Assembly: GCF_030150155.1 (NCBI RefSeq)
Contig: NZ_JASLGR010000054.1
Span: 1-64,000 of the forward strand
From: Nocardioides sp.
GTDB lineage: Bacteria > Actinomycetota > Actinomycetes > Propionibacteriales > Nocardioidaceae
DNA: 64,000 bases
Reading direction: 5' to 3'
The notes beneath the pieces are model-generated. The model was not told the origin of the DNA. It ran no database searches and was given only the letters and a program-made list of their open reading frames with translations. Both the position numbers and the translations under genes were made by a program. Positions 22,559-31,913 of the stretch are shown here, one piece after another. Position 1 is the stretch's first letter; the number at the start of each line of letters is the position of its first letter.

Positions 22559-23102
22559 GTCCTCCGCACCGCCCACCCAGGTGCTCGTCATCGACGGACC
22601 CGCCGGTGCCGGCAAGACCACCCTGGCCGCGGCACTCGCGCTGCTCCAGGACTGCGTGATCGTGCCGATGGACCTGCTCTACGACGGCTGGGAGGGTCTG
22701 GAGGCCGGGGTCGCGCAGGTCGAACGGCTGCTCGCCGACCTCGACGCCGGCCGTACGCCGACCTACCGGCGCTACGACTGGATCGCGGGCGCCTACACCG
22801 AGACCGTCACCGTCCCGGCGACTCCGCTGCTCGTCATCGAGGGGGTGGGCTCGGGCGGCACCGAGCGGCGTGCCGACTGCCTGGTCTGGATCGATGCGCC
22901 GGCCGACGTACGCCGGCAGCGGGCCGAGGCTCGCGGGGACTTCGCCGACCAGTGGGAACGCTGGGCCGAGCACGAGCGAGCCCACTTCAAGCGACGTCGC
23001 ACCCGCGATCGCGCCGACCTGATCCTGGACTCGACCCGGGAGGACCTGGCCGCCGAGCTCAGCCGAACGGGGTGGTTCGTGCGACCTGGAGCGAGCGGCT
23101 GA
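22548..23102 (+). CDS. P-loop kinase (uridine kinase-like)
   Basis: About 184 residues, with Walker A GPAGAGKTT at about residues 17-25 and a downstream substrate region MDLLYDGWEGLEAGV, then LVIEGVGSGG and an arginine-rich lid DRADLILDS at the C terminus, as in nucleoside/uridine kinase-like proteins. The start is uncertain: TTG 22548 overlaps the previous stop by 11 nt; GTG 22581 would begin just before the P-loop strand. Its last 44 bp overlap the end of the convergent GH6 gene. The substrate is unknown. Confidence 0.8.
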   Translation: MPSESSAPPTQVLVIDGPAGAGKTTLAAALALLQDCVIVPMDLLYDGWEGLEAGVAQVERLLADLDAGRTPTYRRYDWIAGAYTETVTVPATPLLVIEGVGSGGTERRADCLVWIDAPADVRRQRAEARGDFADQWERWAEHERAHFKRRRTRDRADLILDSTREDLAAELSRTGWFVRPGASG

Positions 23103-24333
23103 GCGAGAACGGCGAGGCCTGCCGGATCAGCCACGGACGGCCGAACCAGAGGTAGGCATCGACGTTGGCGGCGGCGAACTGGCTCTGGGCCTGGCTCAGC
23201 CCCAGCCGGGTGTCGGTGACGTTCGCGGTCGGCGGCAGGCCGAGGGTGTCGCACAGGGTCTCACTCGCACTGGTGCAGGTCGCGGCGTTGTCGAAGTCGG
23301 CCTTCGGGTGCTTGGCGCGGTGCTGCAGCCAGGTAAACGCCTTGCCGTTGTCGGCGGTGTCGATCACGGCGTGCTTGTCGGTGATCCCCTGGGACGCCAG
23401 CGCCGTGATGATCTGCTGGGCGTAGTCGAGGTTGTCGGCCACCGAGCTGTAGTGGGTGGCGCCCAGGGCGAAGCCGCGGGTGTACTGGATGCCGGCGGCG
23501 GTCAGCACCGGGATGATCTTGCTCATCGAGAGCCAGTCGGAGTCCGAGGCGTCGAGGTAGACGCTGGTGCGCGGCAGCGCCGACAGCCTCTGGGCGGCGT
23601 AGCGGACCAGCGCCAGCCGGGTCGCCGGGTCCTTGGTGCGCTTCTCCCAGGAGTTGTTCGGGATCGCGGCCAGGCCGAGGTCCGGTTCGAGCACGATCGC
23701 GGTCCGGGCGTTGCCGATCGCCGTCGCCGCGGCGTCGATCCAGGCCTTGTAGTCGGACTGCTGGCGCGCGCTCAGCGCCGTGCCGCGGGCGTTCTCGCCT
23801 CCGACCCAGATCCGGAACAGGGCCAGCTGGACGAGGGTGTCGGGGCCGTTCTCCTTCTGCTGCGCGGCGATGGTCTGGGCGATCGCCGGGCCGATCTTCG
23901 AGGTCGAGAAGTTCCCCGCGAACCACAGCATCCGCGGACGCAGGGCAATCTTGGCCAGCAGCGTCTTCGAGGCCCCCCGGGCGCGCTGATAGGCCGGGTA
24001 GATCCCGTTCCACGGCCCGCGGTAGACCCCCCACGGCGCGGCGGCCAGCGGGTTGGTCGCCACCGGGTCACGCTGCACCGGCTTCTTGGTGAAGCGGTGG
24101 CCGCGGACCACCACGAACGGCTCGGCCGGGCCGAGCGTCGCCGAGCGGACCGAGGTCTCGGCCGAGCTGAGCGTGGCGCTCTGCCCCGCACTCTGCCCGG
24201 CGCTGGGGACGGCCTGCGGATCGGCCGAGGAGCCGACCCTGATGCCGAGCACGACCAGGCCGACCAGGAGGGTCAGGACAACGGCGACGATGCCGACACC
24301 GCCCACGGCATGACGCTGGCGGTGAGAAGGCAT
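23059..24333 (-). CDS. membrane-anchored glycoside hydrolase family 6 protein
   Basis: 424 residues: a short basic N terminus, one transmembrane segment (about 12-33), a Ser/Ala-rich linker, then a GH6 catalytic domain (about 85-420). GH6 landmarks are AIVLEPDLGLAAIP, the proton-donor region VYLDASDSDW, HAVIDTADNG and DAYLWFGRPWLIR near the end. GH6 enzymes cut beta-1,4-glucans (cellobiohydrolase or endoglucanase); the true substrate here is not established. It is probably cell-surface anchored. TAGCAT ends 7 nt before the ATG. Confidence 0.88.
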   Translation of the reverse strand: MPSHRQRHAVGGVGIVAVVLTLLVGLVVLGIRVGSSADPQAVPSAGQSAGQSATLSSAETSVRSATLGPAEPFVVVRGHRFTKKPVQRDPVATNPLAAAPWGVYRGPWNGIYPAYQRARGASKTLLAKIALRPRMLWFAGNFSTSKIGPAIAQTIAAQQKENGPDTLVQLALFRIWVGGENARGTALSARQQSDYKAWIDAAATAIGNARTAIVLEPDLGLAAIPNNSWEKRTKDPATRLALVRYAAQRLSALPRTSVYLDASDSDWLSMSKIIPVLTAAGIQYTRGFALGATHYSSVADNLDYAQQIITALASQGITDKHAVIDTADNGKAFTWLQHRAKHPKADFDNAATCTSASETLCDTLGLPPTANVTDTRLGLSQAQSQFAAANVDAYLWFGRPWLIRQASPFSLSRSLQVARTTPFG

Positions 24334-24340
24334 GGGCGGA

Positions 24341-24346
24341 ATGCTA
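24341..24346 (-). promoter_or_regulatory. -10 element of the GH6 gene (leaderless)
   Basis: TAGCAT on the minus strand ends 7 nt before the ATG at 24333; no ribosome site lies between. Confidence 0.45.
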
Positions 24347-24365
24347 ACCCGAGACGGCCGCAGCC

Positions 24366-24842
24366 TCAGGCGGTGGCTTCCTCGGCGACCCGCCGCAGCA
24401 GCCGTACGGCGTCACGGGAGCGTCGACCGTCGGAGGCCTGGATCCCCATCGCGGAGATCTCCTCCCCGTCGGAGAGGTCCAGCCGGGCCCACGGTGCCCC
24501 GGCGGGCAGCCGGATGGCGACGATCTGGGCCCAGTCCAGCTCACGGCGCTTGTAGCCGTTGACCACGATCAGGCACTCGGCGGTGGCCGTCACCTTGGAA
24601 CGGGTCAGGGCATGGACGCAGGCCAGGATCAGTGCCGCGATGAACGCCAGCGTCCACAGCTCGAAGGTGGTGAACTTGGCCTGCTCCTCGGGGCCGAGCG
24701 CAACCCAGGAGACGCCGCAGACGACCGCGAGGCCGACCACCAGGACGAGAGCGACGATCCGCGGACCCATCGGACGCCAGGTCCGGGGCAGCTCGGCCAG
24801 GGCCGAGCCGCCCACGCCGGGGCCCTCAGAGGCGGCAGGCAT
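24366..24842 (-). CDS. membrane protein with bacterial PH-like domain
   Basis: 158 residues with two adjacent transmembrane segments (PRIVALVLVVGLAVVCGVSW and LWTLAFIAALILACVHAL) followed by a PH-like beta domain (TATAECLIVVNGYKRRELDW, IVAIRLPAGAPWARLDL). Such PH-domain proteins next to hisG are recurrent in actinobacteria; their role is unknown. ATG 24842 was chosen, giving a 17-bp overlap with the hisG end and therefore likely coupling; an earlier in-frame start at 24872 lies deeper in hisG. Confidence 0.8.
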   Translation of the reverse strand: MPAASEGPGVGGSALAELPRTWRPMGPRIVALVLVVGLAVVCGVSWVALGPEEQAKFTTFELWTLAFIAALILACVHALTRSKVTATAECLIVVNGYKRRELDWAQIVAIRLPAGAPWARLDLSDGEEISAMGIQASDGRRSRDAVRLLRRVAEEATA

Positions 24843-25695
24843 TGATCTCGGTGAGGAGGATGCCGCGCGCACCCAGGGCGTAGAGGTCGTCCATCAGGCG
24901 CTGCGAGCCGTGGGTCGGGACCATCGCGCGGACGGCGACCCAGCCCTCCCGGTGCAGCGGGGAGACGGTCGGGCTCTCGATGCCCGGCGTCAGCGCCACC
25001 GCAGCGGTGACCTGGGCGGCCGGGATGTCGTAGTCCATCATCAGGTAGCTGCGGGCCACCTGGACGCCCTCGATCCGGCGACGGAAGACCTCGAAGCCCT
25101 CCGGCGTCGAGTCCGTGCGGGTGATCATCACTGCCTCGGACTCCAGGATCGTCTCGCCGAAGACCTCCAGGCCGGCCTGGCGCAGCGTCGACCCGGTCTC
25201 GACCACGTCGGCGATCGCGTCGGCGACACCGAGCTGGATGGAGGTCTCGACCGCACCGTCGAGGCGGATCACCTCAGCCGAGATGCCCTGACGCTCCAGG
25301 AAGGCCAGCACGACACCGGTGTAGGAGGTGGCGATCCGCTTGCCCTCCAGCTCCGAGGTCGAGGTGAAGGCACCGGCCGGGCCGGCGAAGCGGAAGCGGC
25401 TGCGACCGAAGCCGAGCTGCATCGCCTCCTCGGCCTTCGCCCCGGAGTCCTGGAGCAGGTCGCGGCCGGTGACACCGACGTCGAGCGTGCCCGAGCCGAC
25501 GTACAGGGCGATGTCACGGGGTCGGAGGTAGAAGAACTCGACGCCGTTCTCCTCGTCGATGAGGGTGAGCTTCTTGGCGTCGTCGCGCTGGCGGTAGCCC
25601 GCCTCGCGCAGCAGCTCGGAGGCGGCCACGGAGAGCGCGCCCTTGTTCGGCACCGCGACCCGGAGAAGGCCGGCGGGCGAGGGGGTGAGAGTCAT
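24826..25695 (-). CDS. hisG: ATP phosphoribosyltransferase, long form
   Basis: First step of histidine synthesis, ATP plus PRPP to phosphoribosyl-ATP. 289 residues is the long form with a C-terminal ACT-like regulatory domain (about 215-289, PGIESPTVSPL), so it should be a histidine-inhibited hexamer without HisZ. N-terminal catalytic domain: LRVAVPNKGALS and the PRPP region DVVETGSTLRQAGLEV. It starts 9 nt after hisE. The remaining his genes are not in the window. Confidence 0.96.
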   Translation of the reverse strand: MTLTPSPAGLLRVAVPNKGALSVAASELLREAGYRQRDDAKKLTLIDEENGVEFFYLRPRDIALYVGSGTLDVGVTGRDLLQDSGAKAEEAMQLGFGRSRFRFAGPAGAFTSTSELEGKRIATSYTGVVLAFLERQGISAEVIRLDGAVETSIQLGVADAIADVVETGSTLRQAGLEVFGETILESEAVMITRTDSTPEGFEVFRRRIEGVQVARSYLMMDYDIPAAQVTAAVALTPGIESPTVSPLHREGWVAVRAMVPTHGSQRLMDDLYALGARGILLTEINACRL

Positions 25696-25704
25696 GATGT
25701 GCCC

Positions 25705-25968
25705 TTAGAGGTGGGAGTAGACGTCGTCGAGGGAAACGCCGGAGGCGATCAGGAGCACCTGGGCGTGGTACAGCAGCTGGCTGACCTCCAGGGCGGTGGC
25801 TTCCTTGCCCTCATGCTCGGCGGCCATCCAGGATTCGGCGGCCTCCTCGACCAGCTTCTTTCCGATCGCATGGACGCCGGCGTCGAGCTCAGCGACAGTG
25901 CCGGATCCTGCGGGGCGGGTGCGGGCCTTCTCGTTGAGTTCAGCCCACAGCTCGTCGAACGTCTTCAC
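25705..25968 (-). CDS. hisE: phosphoribosyl-ATP pyrophosphohydrolase
   Basis: Second step of histidine synthesis. It is an 87-residue all-alpha MazG-like protein with [13 protein letters not shown] (the metal-binding EExxE-type helix) and [16 protein letters not shown] 25968 was chosen over TTG 25977 because TAGGGT ends 8 nt upstream and no ribosome site is visible (leaderless pattern); a frame start at the TTG would add only three residues. It forms an operon with hisG and probably the PH-like protein. Confidence 0.94.
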   Translation of the reverse strand: MKTFDELWAELNEKARTRPAGSGTVAELDAGVHAIGKKLVEEAAESWMAAEHEGKEATALEVSQLLYHAQVLLIASGVSLDDVYSHL

Positions 25969-25976
25969 AGGCGCCA

Positions 25977-25982
25977 ACCCTA
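25977..25982 (-). promoter_or_regulatory. hisE -10 element (leaderless)
   Basis: TAGGGT on the minus strand, ending 8 nt before the GTG at 25968 and located 12 bp beyond the ribH stop. Confidence 0.45.
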
Positions 25983-25993
25983 CCGGTCCCCGA

Positions 25994-26500
25994 TCAGCCG
26001 AAGAGCCCGCCCTTCAACTTGCGTGTGATCCGGGCGAGGGTCTGGGCGGTCTCCAGCGCCGCGGCGGCCGCCTCGTAGCCCTTGTCCTCCCGGGATCCGT
26101 CCAGGCCGGCCCGGTCCAGGGCCTGCTCGACGGTGTCGCAGGTCAGCACTCCGAAGCCGATCGCGGTGTGGTGGTCCAGGGCGATCCGCGACAGACCGTC
26201 GGTGGCCGCGGAGCAGACGTACTCGAAGTGCGGCGTGCCGCCGCGTACGACGACACCGAGCGCCACCACCGCGTCGAAGCCCTGCTGGGCGAAGGCCTGG
26301 GCGACCACCGGCAGCTCGAAGGTGCCCGGCACCCGCGATATCACCGGCGCGGCGACGTTGTGGTCGACGAAGGCGCGCTGGGCCCCGGCGATCAGGCCGT
26401 CCATGATCTGCTCGTGCCACTTGGCGGCGACCACCGCGACCCGCAGCTCGCTGCAGTCGACGGCCTCCACGACCGGGCTCGGGCGTCCAACTCCACTCAT
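25994..26500 (-). CDS. ribH: 6,7-dimethyl-8-ribityllumazine synthase
   Basis: Condenses the ribityl-pyrimidinedione with 3,4-dihydroxybutanone phosphate, the penultimate riboflavin step. 168 residues, with the substrate segment [29 protein letters not shown] and [14 protein letters not shown] containing the catalytic His region. The ATG overlaps the ribBA stop (ATGA). Last gene of the ribD-E-BA-H operon. Confidence 0.96.
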   Translation of the reverse strand: MSGVGRPSPVVEAVDCSELRVAVVAAKWHEQIMDGLIAGAQRAFVDHNVAAPVISRVPGTFELPVVAQAFAQQGFDAVVALGVVVRGGTPHFEYVCSAATDGLSRIALDHHTAIGFGVLTCDTVEQALDRAGLDGSREDKGYEAAAAALETAQTLARITRKLKGGLFG

Positions 26501-27771
26501 GGTGCTACTCCTGTGATCTCCAGATCGGGCAGGTCGTGTCCCATCCGATCGCGCTTGGTCCGAAGGTACGTGAGGTTGTGCTGGTTGGGGGCCGGGCGCA
26601 CCGGCTCGCGCCCCTCGACCGTGACCCCGAGGTCGGCCAGCTCGGCCACCTTGGCGGGGTTGTTGGTCAGCAGCCGGACCCGGTCCAGGCCGAGACCACG
26701 CAGGATCTGCGCGGCGACGGTGTAGTGCCGGGCGTCGGCGGGCAGGCCGAGGTCGAGGTTGGCATCGACGGTGTCGCGACCGGTGTCCTGCAGCGCGTAG
26801 GCCTGGAGCTTCGCGCCCAGGCCGATCCCTCGGCCCTCATGACCCCTGACGTAGACGACGACGCCGCGGCCCTCGGCCTGGATCCGGCGCATCGACTCGG
26901 CCAGCTGGGGCCCGCAGTCGCAGCGCAGGCTGGCGAAGACGTCGCCGGTCAGGCACTCCGAATGCACCCGCACCAGCGGGGCGCCGAGGCCCGGCGTGGT
27001 GACGTCGCCGACCACCAGAGCGACGTGCTCTCCCCCGTCGAGCGTGTCGCGCCAGGCGTGCGCGACGAAGTCGCCGTACGCCGTGGGCAGGGCTGTGACA
27101 GCGACCTCGGTGACCCCGAGCTCGTGCCGGCGGCGCCAGCGGGCTAGGTCGTCGATCGAGATCATCCGCAGGCCGTGCTCGTCGGCGAAGGCGCGCAGCT
27201 CGGGTCCGCGCTTCATGGTGCCGTCGTCGTTGACGATCTCGACCAGCACGCCGGCCTCGCCGCGTCCGGCCAGCCGGGCCAGGTCGACGGCGGCCTCGGT
27301 GTGGCCGCGTCGGGCCAGCACGCCGCCGGGGGTGTAGCGCAGCGGGAAGATGTGGCCGGGTCGGGTCAGGTCGGCCGCGACGGTGCCGGGGTCGGCCAGC
27401 AGCCGGGCGGTGCGGGCCCGGTCGGCGGCGGAGATCCCGGTGGTGACGTCGGCGGCGGCGTCGACGCTGATCGCGAAGGCGGTCCGCAGCGGGTCACGGT
27501 TCTCCGTCACCATCAGGGGCAGGGCGAGCTCATCGAGCCGCTCGCCGGTCAACGGCACGCAGAGCACGCCGCTGGAGTGCCGGATGGTGAACGCCATCAG
27601 CTCCGGGGTGGCGGCGTCGGCGGCGAAGATCAGGTCGCCCTCGTTCTCTCGGTCGGCGTCGTCGACCACCACCACGGCCTGGCCGGCAGCGATCGCGGCG
27701 AGGGCGTCCTCGATGCTGTCGAGGTGCACGCTCGGCTGCGTCCCGGGGGCGGGAACACTCGCGGCGCTCAT
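26497..27771 (-). CDS. ribBA: bifunctional 3,4-dihydroxybutanone-phosphate synthase / GTP cyclohydrolase II
   Basis: 424-residue fusion that supplies both riboflavin precursors. The N-terminal RibB domain (about 20-215) contains [11 protein letters not shown] and [13 protein letters not shown]; the C-terminal RibA domain (about 220-420) contains the zinc-binding [21 protein letters not shown] and the GTP-binding [10 protein letters not shown]. Overlaps of 4 nt on both sides (ribE, ribH) imply translational coupling. Confidence 0.97.
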   Translation of the reverse strand: MSAASVPAPGTQPSVHLDSIEDALAAIAAGQAVVVVDDADRENEGDLIFAADAATPELMAFTIRHSSGVLCVPLTGERLDELALPLMVTENRDPLRTAFAISVDAAADVTTGISAADRARTARLLADPGTVAADLTRPGHIFPLRYTPGGVLARRGHTEAAVDLARLAGRGEAGVLVEIVNDDGTMKRGPELRAFADEHGLRMISIDDLARWRRRHELGVTEVAVTALPTAYGDFVAHAWRDTLDGGEHVALVVGDVTTPGLGAPLVRVHSECLTGDVFASLRCDCGPQLAESMRRIQAEGRGVVVYVRGHEGRGIGLGAKLQAYALQDTGRDTVDANLDLGLPADARHYTVAAQILRGLGLDRVRLLTNNPAKVAELADLGVTVEGREPVRPAPNQHNLTYLRTKRDRMGHDLPDLEITGVAP

Positions 27772-28358
27772 CGGGCCAGCAGCTTCTCGACGTGGCGGGC
27801 GATGATGTCGGTCTCGACGTTCACCAGCTCACCGGGCTGCTTGCGTCCCAGGGTCGTCCGGGCCAGGGTCTCGGGGATCAGGCTGACCGTCACCTCGCGG
27901 CCGGTGATCGACACCACCGTGAGGCTGACGCCGTCCAGGGCGATCGAGCCCTTGTCGACGATGTAGCGCTCCAGGCCCTCGGGCACCTCGACGGTGACCA
28001 GCTCCCAGTGCTCGCTCGGCTGACGGCGTACGACGGTCCCGGTGCCGTCGATGTGGCCCTGGACGAGGTGACCGCCGAGGCGGCCGCCGGCGGACATCGC
28101 CCGCTCCAGGTTGACCACGTCGCCCGGGGCGACCCCGGCCAGCGAGGTCTTGGCCAGCGTCTCGGCCATCACGTCGGCGGTCCAGGTGCCGGTCGGCTCC
28201 AGGGCCGCGGCGGTCAGGCAGCAGCCGTTGACGGCGATCGAGTCGCCGAGCCTGACGCCGTCGAGGACGTCGGTCGCGGCGATCGTGAGGCGGATCGCGT
28301 CGCCCTGGTCGGTGATCTCGGCGACGGTGCCGAGCTCTTCGACGATTCCGGTGAACAT
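27768..28358 (-). CDS. ribE: riboflavin synthase alpha chain
   Basis: Dismutates two lumazine molecules to riboflavin. 196 residues with two repeated lumazine-binding halves: [10 protein letters not shown] with [11 protein letters not shown] in the first, and [12 protein letters not shown] with [12 protein letters not shown] in the second. It ends with [15 protein letters not shown], usual for the family. The start shares one base with the ribD stop (TGATG); ribBA overlaps its end by ATGA. Confidence 0.97.
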   Translation of the reverse strand: MFTGIVEELGTVAEITDQGDAIRLTIAATDVLDGVRLGDSIAVNGCCLTAAALEPTGTWTADVMAETLAKTSLAGVAPGDVVNLERAMSAGGRLGGHLVQGHIDGTGTVVRRQPSEHWELVTVEVPEGLERYIVDKGSIALDGVSLTVVSITGREVTVSLIPETLARTTLGRKQPGELVNVETDIIARHVEKLLAR

Positions 28359-29437
28359 CAGGGTGCTACCTCCTGCGGTTCCAGGGTGAACCGCACTGTG
28401 GGTGAGTCCTCGCCGGCGCCGGGCAGGATCGTCACGTCGGTGACGGTCGGCCGGAGAGCGTCGGCAAGGGTGGAGACTCCGAGATCGCCGACCATCGCGG
28501 GTCCGGCGCCGAGGAGCAGGGGTGCCACGTAGACGACGATCTCGTCGACGAGGCGGGCCCGGAGGAACGCAGCGGCCAGCGTCGGCCCGCCCTCCAGGAA
28601 GACATGGCGGCGCTCGGCGTCCCAGAGGGCCGCGAGTGCCGCGTGCGGGTCGCGGGTGGCGAGCACTCGGGTGGCGGCCTGGTCGTCGAGGACCCGGGCG
28701 GCGGCCGGGATCGGCCGGGTGCCCATCACGGCCCGCAGCGGCTGCGCGGCCAGCGCCACATCAGCGGCGTCGCGCACGGTCAGCGACGGGTCGTCGGCGA
28801 GCACGGTGCCGGTGCCGACCAGGATGGTGTCGGCCCGGGCCCGGAGCCAGTGCACGTCGCGTCGGGCCGCGACCGGGGTGATCCACCGGCTGGTGCCGTC
28901 GGCGGCGGCGCTACGACCGTCGAGGGTGGCGGCCGCCTTCCAGATCACCCAGGGACGCCGGCGGGCCACGGCGACCCGCCACTCCCGGTTGAGGGCCGTC
29001 GCAGCGGACGTCAGCTCGGCGCCGATCGCGTCGGCCCCCTCGACCACCTCGAGGCCGGCCGCGCGCAGGGCGTCCAGGCCACCGGCGGCGATCGGGTTGG
29101 GGTCGCGTTGGGCGATCACGACACGACGTACGCCGGCACGGATCAGCGCCGCGGAGCACGGACCCGTCCGGCCGGTGTGGTGGCAGGGCTCCAGGGTCAC
29201 GACGGCGGTCGCGCCGCGGGCCCGCTCCCCCGCCGCGGCGATCGCGTCGACCTCGGCATGGGCGGTGCCCGGCCCCCGGTGGGCGCCGACGGCGATCTCG
29301 GTGCCGTTCTCGTCGAGCAGCACACAGCCCACCCGCGGGTTGGGCGAGAACGGGCCGGGCGGCACGGCAGCGGCCTGCAGCGCCCGGCTCAGCGCAGCGC
29401 GCTCGTCGGGCGTGGCCACGCTCGCCTGCTCGGTCAT
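28358..29437 (-). CDS. ribD: bifunctional riboflavin deaminase-reductase
   Basis: 359 residues: an N-terminal zinc deaminase (HAEVDAI and LEPCHHTGRTGPC, about 60-100) and a C-terminal NADPH reductase domain (about 155-355, ending LLLGAGPAMVGD). Together they convert the first pyrimidine of the riboflavin pathway to the ribitylamino form. ATG 29437 follows a strong AGGAGGAGG site. First gene of the rib operon, downstream of an FMN riboswitch, so it should be shut down when FMN is high. Confidence 0.96.
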   Translation of the reverse strand: MTEQASVATPDERAALSRALQAAAVPPGPFSPNPRVGCVLLDENGTEIAVGAHRGPGTAHAEVDAIAAAGERARGATAVVTLEPCHHTGRTGPCSAALIRAGVRRVVIAQRDPNPIAAGGLDALRAAGLEVVEGADAIGAELTSAATALNREWRVAVARRRPWVIWKAAATLDGRSAAADGTSRWITPVAARRDVHWLRARADTILVGTGTVLADDPSLTVRDAADVALAAQPLRAVMGTRPIPAAARVLDDQAATRVLATRDPHAALAALWDAERRHVFLEGGPTLAAAFLRARLVDEIVVYVAPLLLGAGPAMVGDLGVSTLADALRPTVTDVTILPGAGEDSPTVRFTLEPQEVAP

Positions 29438-29537
29438 CCGGCCTCCTCCTGGTCGCGATACGCGAACCAGGGGGCCGAAGCGTCGCCTGCGTCGCCACGG
29501 ACTCCGGGTGAGGGAGCGTCGGCGACGAGGTGATGCT

Positions 29538-29686
29538 GCGTGCGCTTTCCATCCGGACTCTGACCGTCGGTCCAGGACTCTCACCTGGTCAACCGCACGC
29601 TGGCTGCGCGCGGGTCGCGGACTTCTGAGTGGCCGGATGGCCCTCAGTCACCGCCGGTGCGGAATTTCACCGCCCCCAGTGCACGC
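29538..29686 (-). ncRNA. FMN riboswitch (RFN element)
   Basis: Minus-strand RNA with the diagnostic conserved blocks of the RFN element: GGCGGTGAAATTCCGCACCGG near the 5' part (29655-29675), GACGGTCAGAGTCCGGATGG near the 3' part (29548-29570), closed by a P1 stem GCGTGC (29681-29686) / GCACGC (29538-29543). It is 100 nt upstream of ribD. About 100 nt between the aptamer and the ribD start hold the expression platform; no U-tract terminator is seen, so control of translation initiation or rho-dependent termination is more likely. Aptamer identity is near certain. Confidence 0.95.
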
Positions 29687-29708
29687 GAGTTTTCACTCGT
29701 CTGTCTCG

Positions 29709-29714
29709 ACTGTA
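29709..29714 (-). promoter_or_regulatory. possible -10 element of the rib operon
   Basis: TACAGT on the minus strand lies 23 bp upstream of the riboswitch P1 stem, a suitable distance for transcription to begin just before the aptamer. No -35 hexamer is convincing. Confidence 0.35.
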
Positions 29715-29732
29715 GCGCGGCTCACAACGCCA

Positions 29733-29773
29733 CCGGCCCCAGATGTCCCATCATGTGGAACGTCCGGGGCCGG
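29733..29773 (-). terminator. terminator-like hairpin after rpe
   Basis: CCGGCCCC (29733-29740) and GGGGCCGG (29766-29773) close a long imperfect hairpin 23 bp beyond the rpe stop; no U-run follows. It would separate rpe from the rib operon promoter. Confidence 0.55.
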
Positions 29774-29795
29774 AGTGGCTGCGACGGTGGGGCGA

Positions 29796-30464
29796 TCAGA
29801 GCGTGGAGGCCGCTGCCGCCTTGGCGCGCAGCTCGGTGACCATCTGGTCCGGGTCGGCGGCGGAGTAGACCGCGGAGCCCGCCACGAAGACGTCGGCGCC
29901 GGCCTCGGCGCACCGCTCGATCGTCTCCAGGCTGACCCCGCCGTCGACCTGGAGCCAGCACTCGCCGCCGTGCTTGGCGATGAACTCCCGGGTGCGACGG
30001 ATCTTGGGCAGGCACAGGTCGAGGAACTTCTGGCCGCCGAAGCCCGGCTCGACGGTCATGATCAGGACCATGTCGAGCTCGCCGATGATCTCCTCGTAGG
30101 GCTCGATCGGCGTGGCCGGCTTGAGCGCCATCGACGCCCGTCCCCCGGCCTTGCGGATCTCACGGGCGGTGCGGATCGGGGCCGCGGACGCCTCGGCGTG
30201 GAACGTCACCGAGGTCGCGCCCGCCTCGACGTAGCCCGGCGCCCAGCGGTCGGCGTCGGCGATCATGAGGTGCGCGTCGAGCGGGATGTCGGTCGCCTTC
30301 GAGAGCGCCTCGACCATCGCCGGGCCGAAGGTCAGGTTCGGGACGAAGTGGTTGTCCATCACATCGACGTGGATCCAGTCACTGCTCCCGATGCGCGCGA
30401 TCTCCCCCTTCAGGTCGGCGAAGTCGGCGTTCAGGATGGACGGGGTGATCTGCATGTGCGACAC
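29796..30464 (-). CDS. rpe: ribulose-phosphate 3-epimerase
   Basis: TIM-barrel enzyme of the pentose phosphate pathway that interconverts ribulose-5-P and xylulose-5-P. 222 residues: [30 protein letters not shown] (metal and catalytic Asp/His), [12 protein letters not shown] and DGGVSLETI are all present. GTG 30464 was chosen because TAGAAT ends 7 nt upstream; ATG 30455 would be three codons shorter. Confidence 0.96.
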   Translation of the reverse strand: MSHMQITPSILNADFADLKGEIARIGSSDWIHVDVMDNHFVPNLTFGPAMVEALSKATDIPLDAHLMIADADRWAPGYVEAGATSVTFHAEASAAPIRTAREIRKAGGRASMALKPATPIEPYEEIIGELDMVLIMTVEPGFGGQKFLDLCLPKIRRTREFIAKHGGECWLQVDGGVSLETIERCAEAGADVFVAGSAVYSAADPDQMVTELRAKAAAASTL

Positions 30465-30471
30465 GCAGCGA

Positions 30472-30477
30472 ATTCTA
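30472..30477 (-). promoter_or_regulatory. rpe -10 element (leaderless)
   Basis: TAGAAT on the minus strand, the closest match to TATAAT among the start-proximal hexamers here, ends 7 nt before GTG 30464. Confidence 0.55.
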
Positions 30478-30503
30478 GAAGGCCCCGCGGGGTGGGTGCC
30501 GCC

Positions 30504-31010
30504 TCAGGGCACCCGGCGCAGCCAGACCCGGGTCCAGTGCTCCGCGGGCTCCTCGCGTTCGAGGTGCCAGGCCTGGTCGTCGTACGCCGGGTAGCGGACG
30601 TCGCCGTCGGGGGCGAGGTGGACGCGGGTGAGCACCTGCTCGGTGGCGTACGGCATCGCGGCGGCGTAGACCTGCGCTCCGCCGGCCACCATGGTGTCGC
30701 CGGGCAGGGTGGCAGCCACAGCCAGCGCCTCGGTGATGGTGTGCGCGACGTGCACGCCCTCGGCCTGCCAGGACGGGTCGCGGGTCAGCACGACGGTGGT
30801 CCGGCCCGGCAGCGGGCGGCCGATCGACTCGAACGTGGTGCGGCCCATCACCAGGGTGTGGCCCCAGGTCAGCGCCTTGAACTCGGCCTGCTCGCCGGGC
30901 AGCCGCCACGGGATGTCGGGGCCGTTGCCGATCACGCCGTTGTCGGCGACGGCAGCGACCAGAACGACCCGGCCCAGATCGGGGGTCGCGGGGGCGTCGG
31001 GCTCAGACAC
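30504..31010 (-). CDS. folA: dihydrofolate reductase
   Basis: 168 residues; NADPH-dependent reduction of dihydrofolate made by ThyA. The folate-site block [15 protein letters not shown] carries the catalytic Asp, followed by [16 protein letters not shown] and [13 protein letters not shown] (NADPH loop). GTG 31010 overlaps the thyA stop by 8 nt (GTGTCTGA), so it is coupled to thyA, the gene whose product it serves. Confidence 0.96.
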   Translation of the reverse strand: MSEPDAPATPDLGRVVLVAAVADNGVIGNGPDIPWRLPGEQAEFKALTWGHTLVMGRTTFESIGRPLPGRTTVVLTRDPSWQAEGVHVAHTITEALAVAATLPGDTMVAGGAQVYAAAMPYATEQVLTRVHLAPDGDVRYPAYDDQAWHLEREEPAEHWTRVWLRRVP

Positions 31011-31797
31011 TGATCGGGGCCTTGATCACCGGCCACGGGTCGTAGGCCTCGACGGCGATGTCGTCGAGCTCGAACGCGTCGATCTCGGTGATGTCGGGGT
31101 TGAGCACCAGGCGCGGCAGCGGCCGCGGGGTCCGGGAGAGCTGCTCACGGGCCTGGTCGAGGTGGTTGAGGTAGAGGTGCGCGTCCCCGAAGGTGTGCAC
31201 GAAGTCGCCGACCTCCAGGCCGGTCACCTGGGCGACCATGTGGGTCAGCAGCGCGTAGGAGGCGATGTTGAACGGCACGCCGAGGAAGACGTCGGCCGAG
31301 CGCTGGTAGAGCTGGCACGACAGCTTGCCGTCAGCGACGTAGAACTGGAACAGGGCGTGGCACGGCGGCAGCGCCATCTCGTCGACCTGCGCCGGGTTCC
31401 ACGCCGAGACGATGTGGCGCCGCGAGTCGGGGTTGCGCCGGATCTGCTCGATCACGTTCTTGAGCTGGTCGATGTGCTCCCCGTGCGGTGCGGGCCACGA
31501 GCGCCACTGGGCGCCGTAGACCGGACCGAGTTCGCCGTTCTCGTCGGCCCACTCGTCCCAGATCGAGATGCCGCGCTCCTGGAGCCAGCGCACGTTGGTG
31601 TCGCCGCGCAGGAACCACAGCAGCTCGCCGAAGACCGAGCGCGTGTGCACCTTCTTGGTGGTCAGCAGCGGGAACCCCTCGGCGAGGTCGACCCGGAGCT
31701 GGTGACCGAAGATCGACTTCGTCCCGGTGCCGGTGCGGTCGCTCTTCTCGACACCGTCATGGAGAACTCGTTGGAGAAGGTCCAGATACGCCTGCAC
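31003..31797 (-). CDS. thyA: thymidylate synthase
   Basis: Methylates dUMP to dTMP with methylene-tetrahydrofolate. 264 residues, E. coli length. The catalytic Cys is in [13 protein letters not shown], preceded by [10 protein letters not shown] and followed by [21 protein letters not shown] 31797 is preceded by TAGGCT ending 6 nt upstream, with no ribosome site: leaderless. First gene of thyA-folA. Confidence 0.97.
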   Translation of the reverse strand: MQAYLDLLQRVLHDGVEKSDRTGTGTKSIFGHQLRVDLAEGFPLLTTKKVHTRSVFGELLWFLRGDTNVRWLQERGISIWDEWADENGELGPVYGAQWRSWPAPHGEHIDQLKNVIEQIRRNPDSRRHIVSAWNPAQVDEMALPPCHALFQFYVADGKLSCQLYQRSADVFLGVPFNIASYALLTHMVAQVTGLEVGDFVHTFGDAHLYLNHLDQAREQLSRTPRPLPRLVLNPDITEIDAFELDDIAVEAYDPWPVIKAPISV

Positions 31798-31803
31798 GCC
31801 CCC

Positions 31804-31809
31804 AGCCTA
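31804..31809 (-). promoter_or_regulatory. thyA -10 element (leaderless)
   Basis: TAGGCT on the minus strand, ending 6 nt before the thyA GTG at 31797. Confidence 0.5.
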
Positions 31810-31913
31810 GGCGGTGCGCCCCGGGTCGGGGTGCAGCCACGTCGGCGGAGGGCGCACAGGTCGTACGTCGCCGGCCTTGCTCAGGCCCGGTTCAGGCTCG
31901 GATCAAGCCTCGA

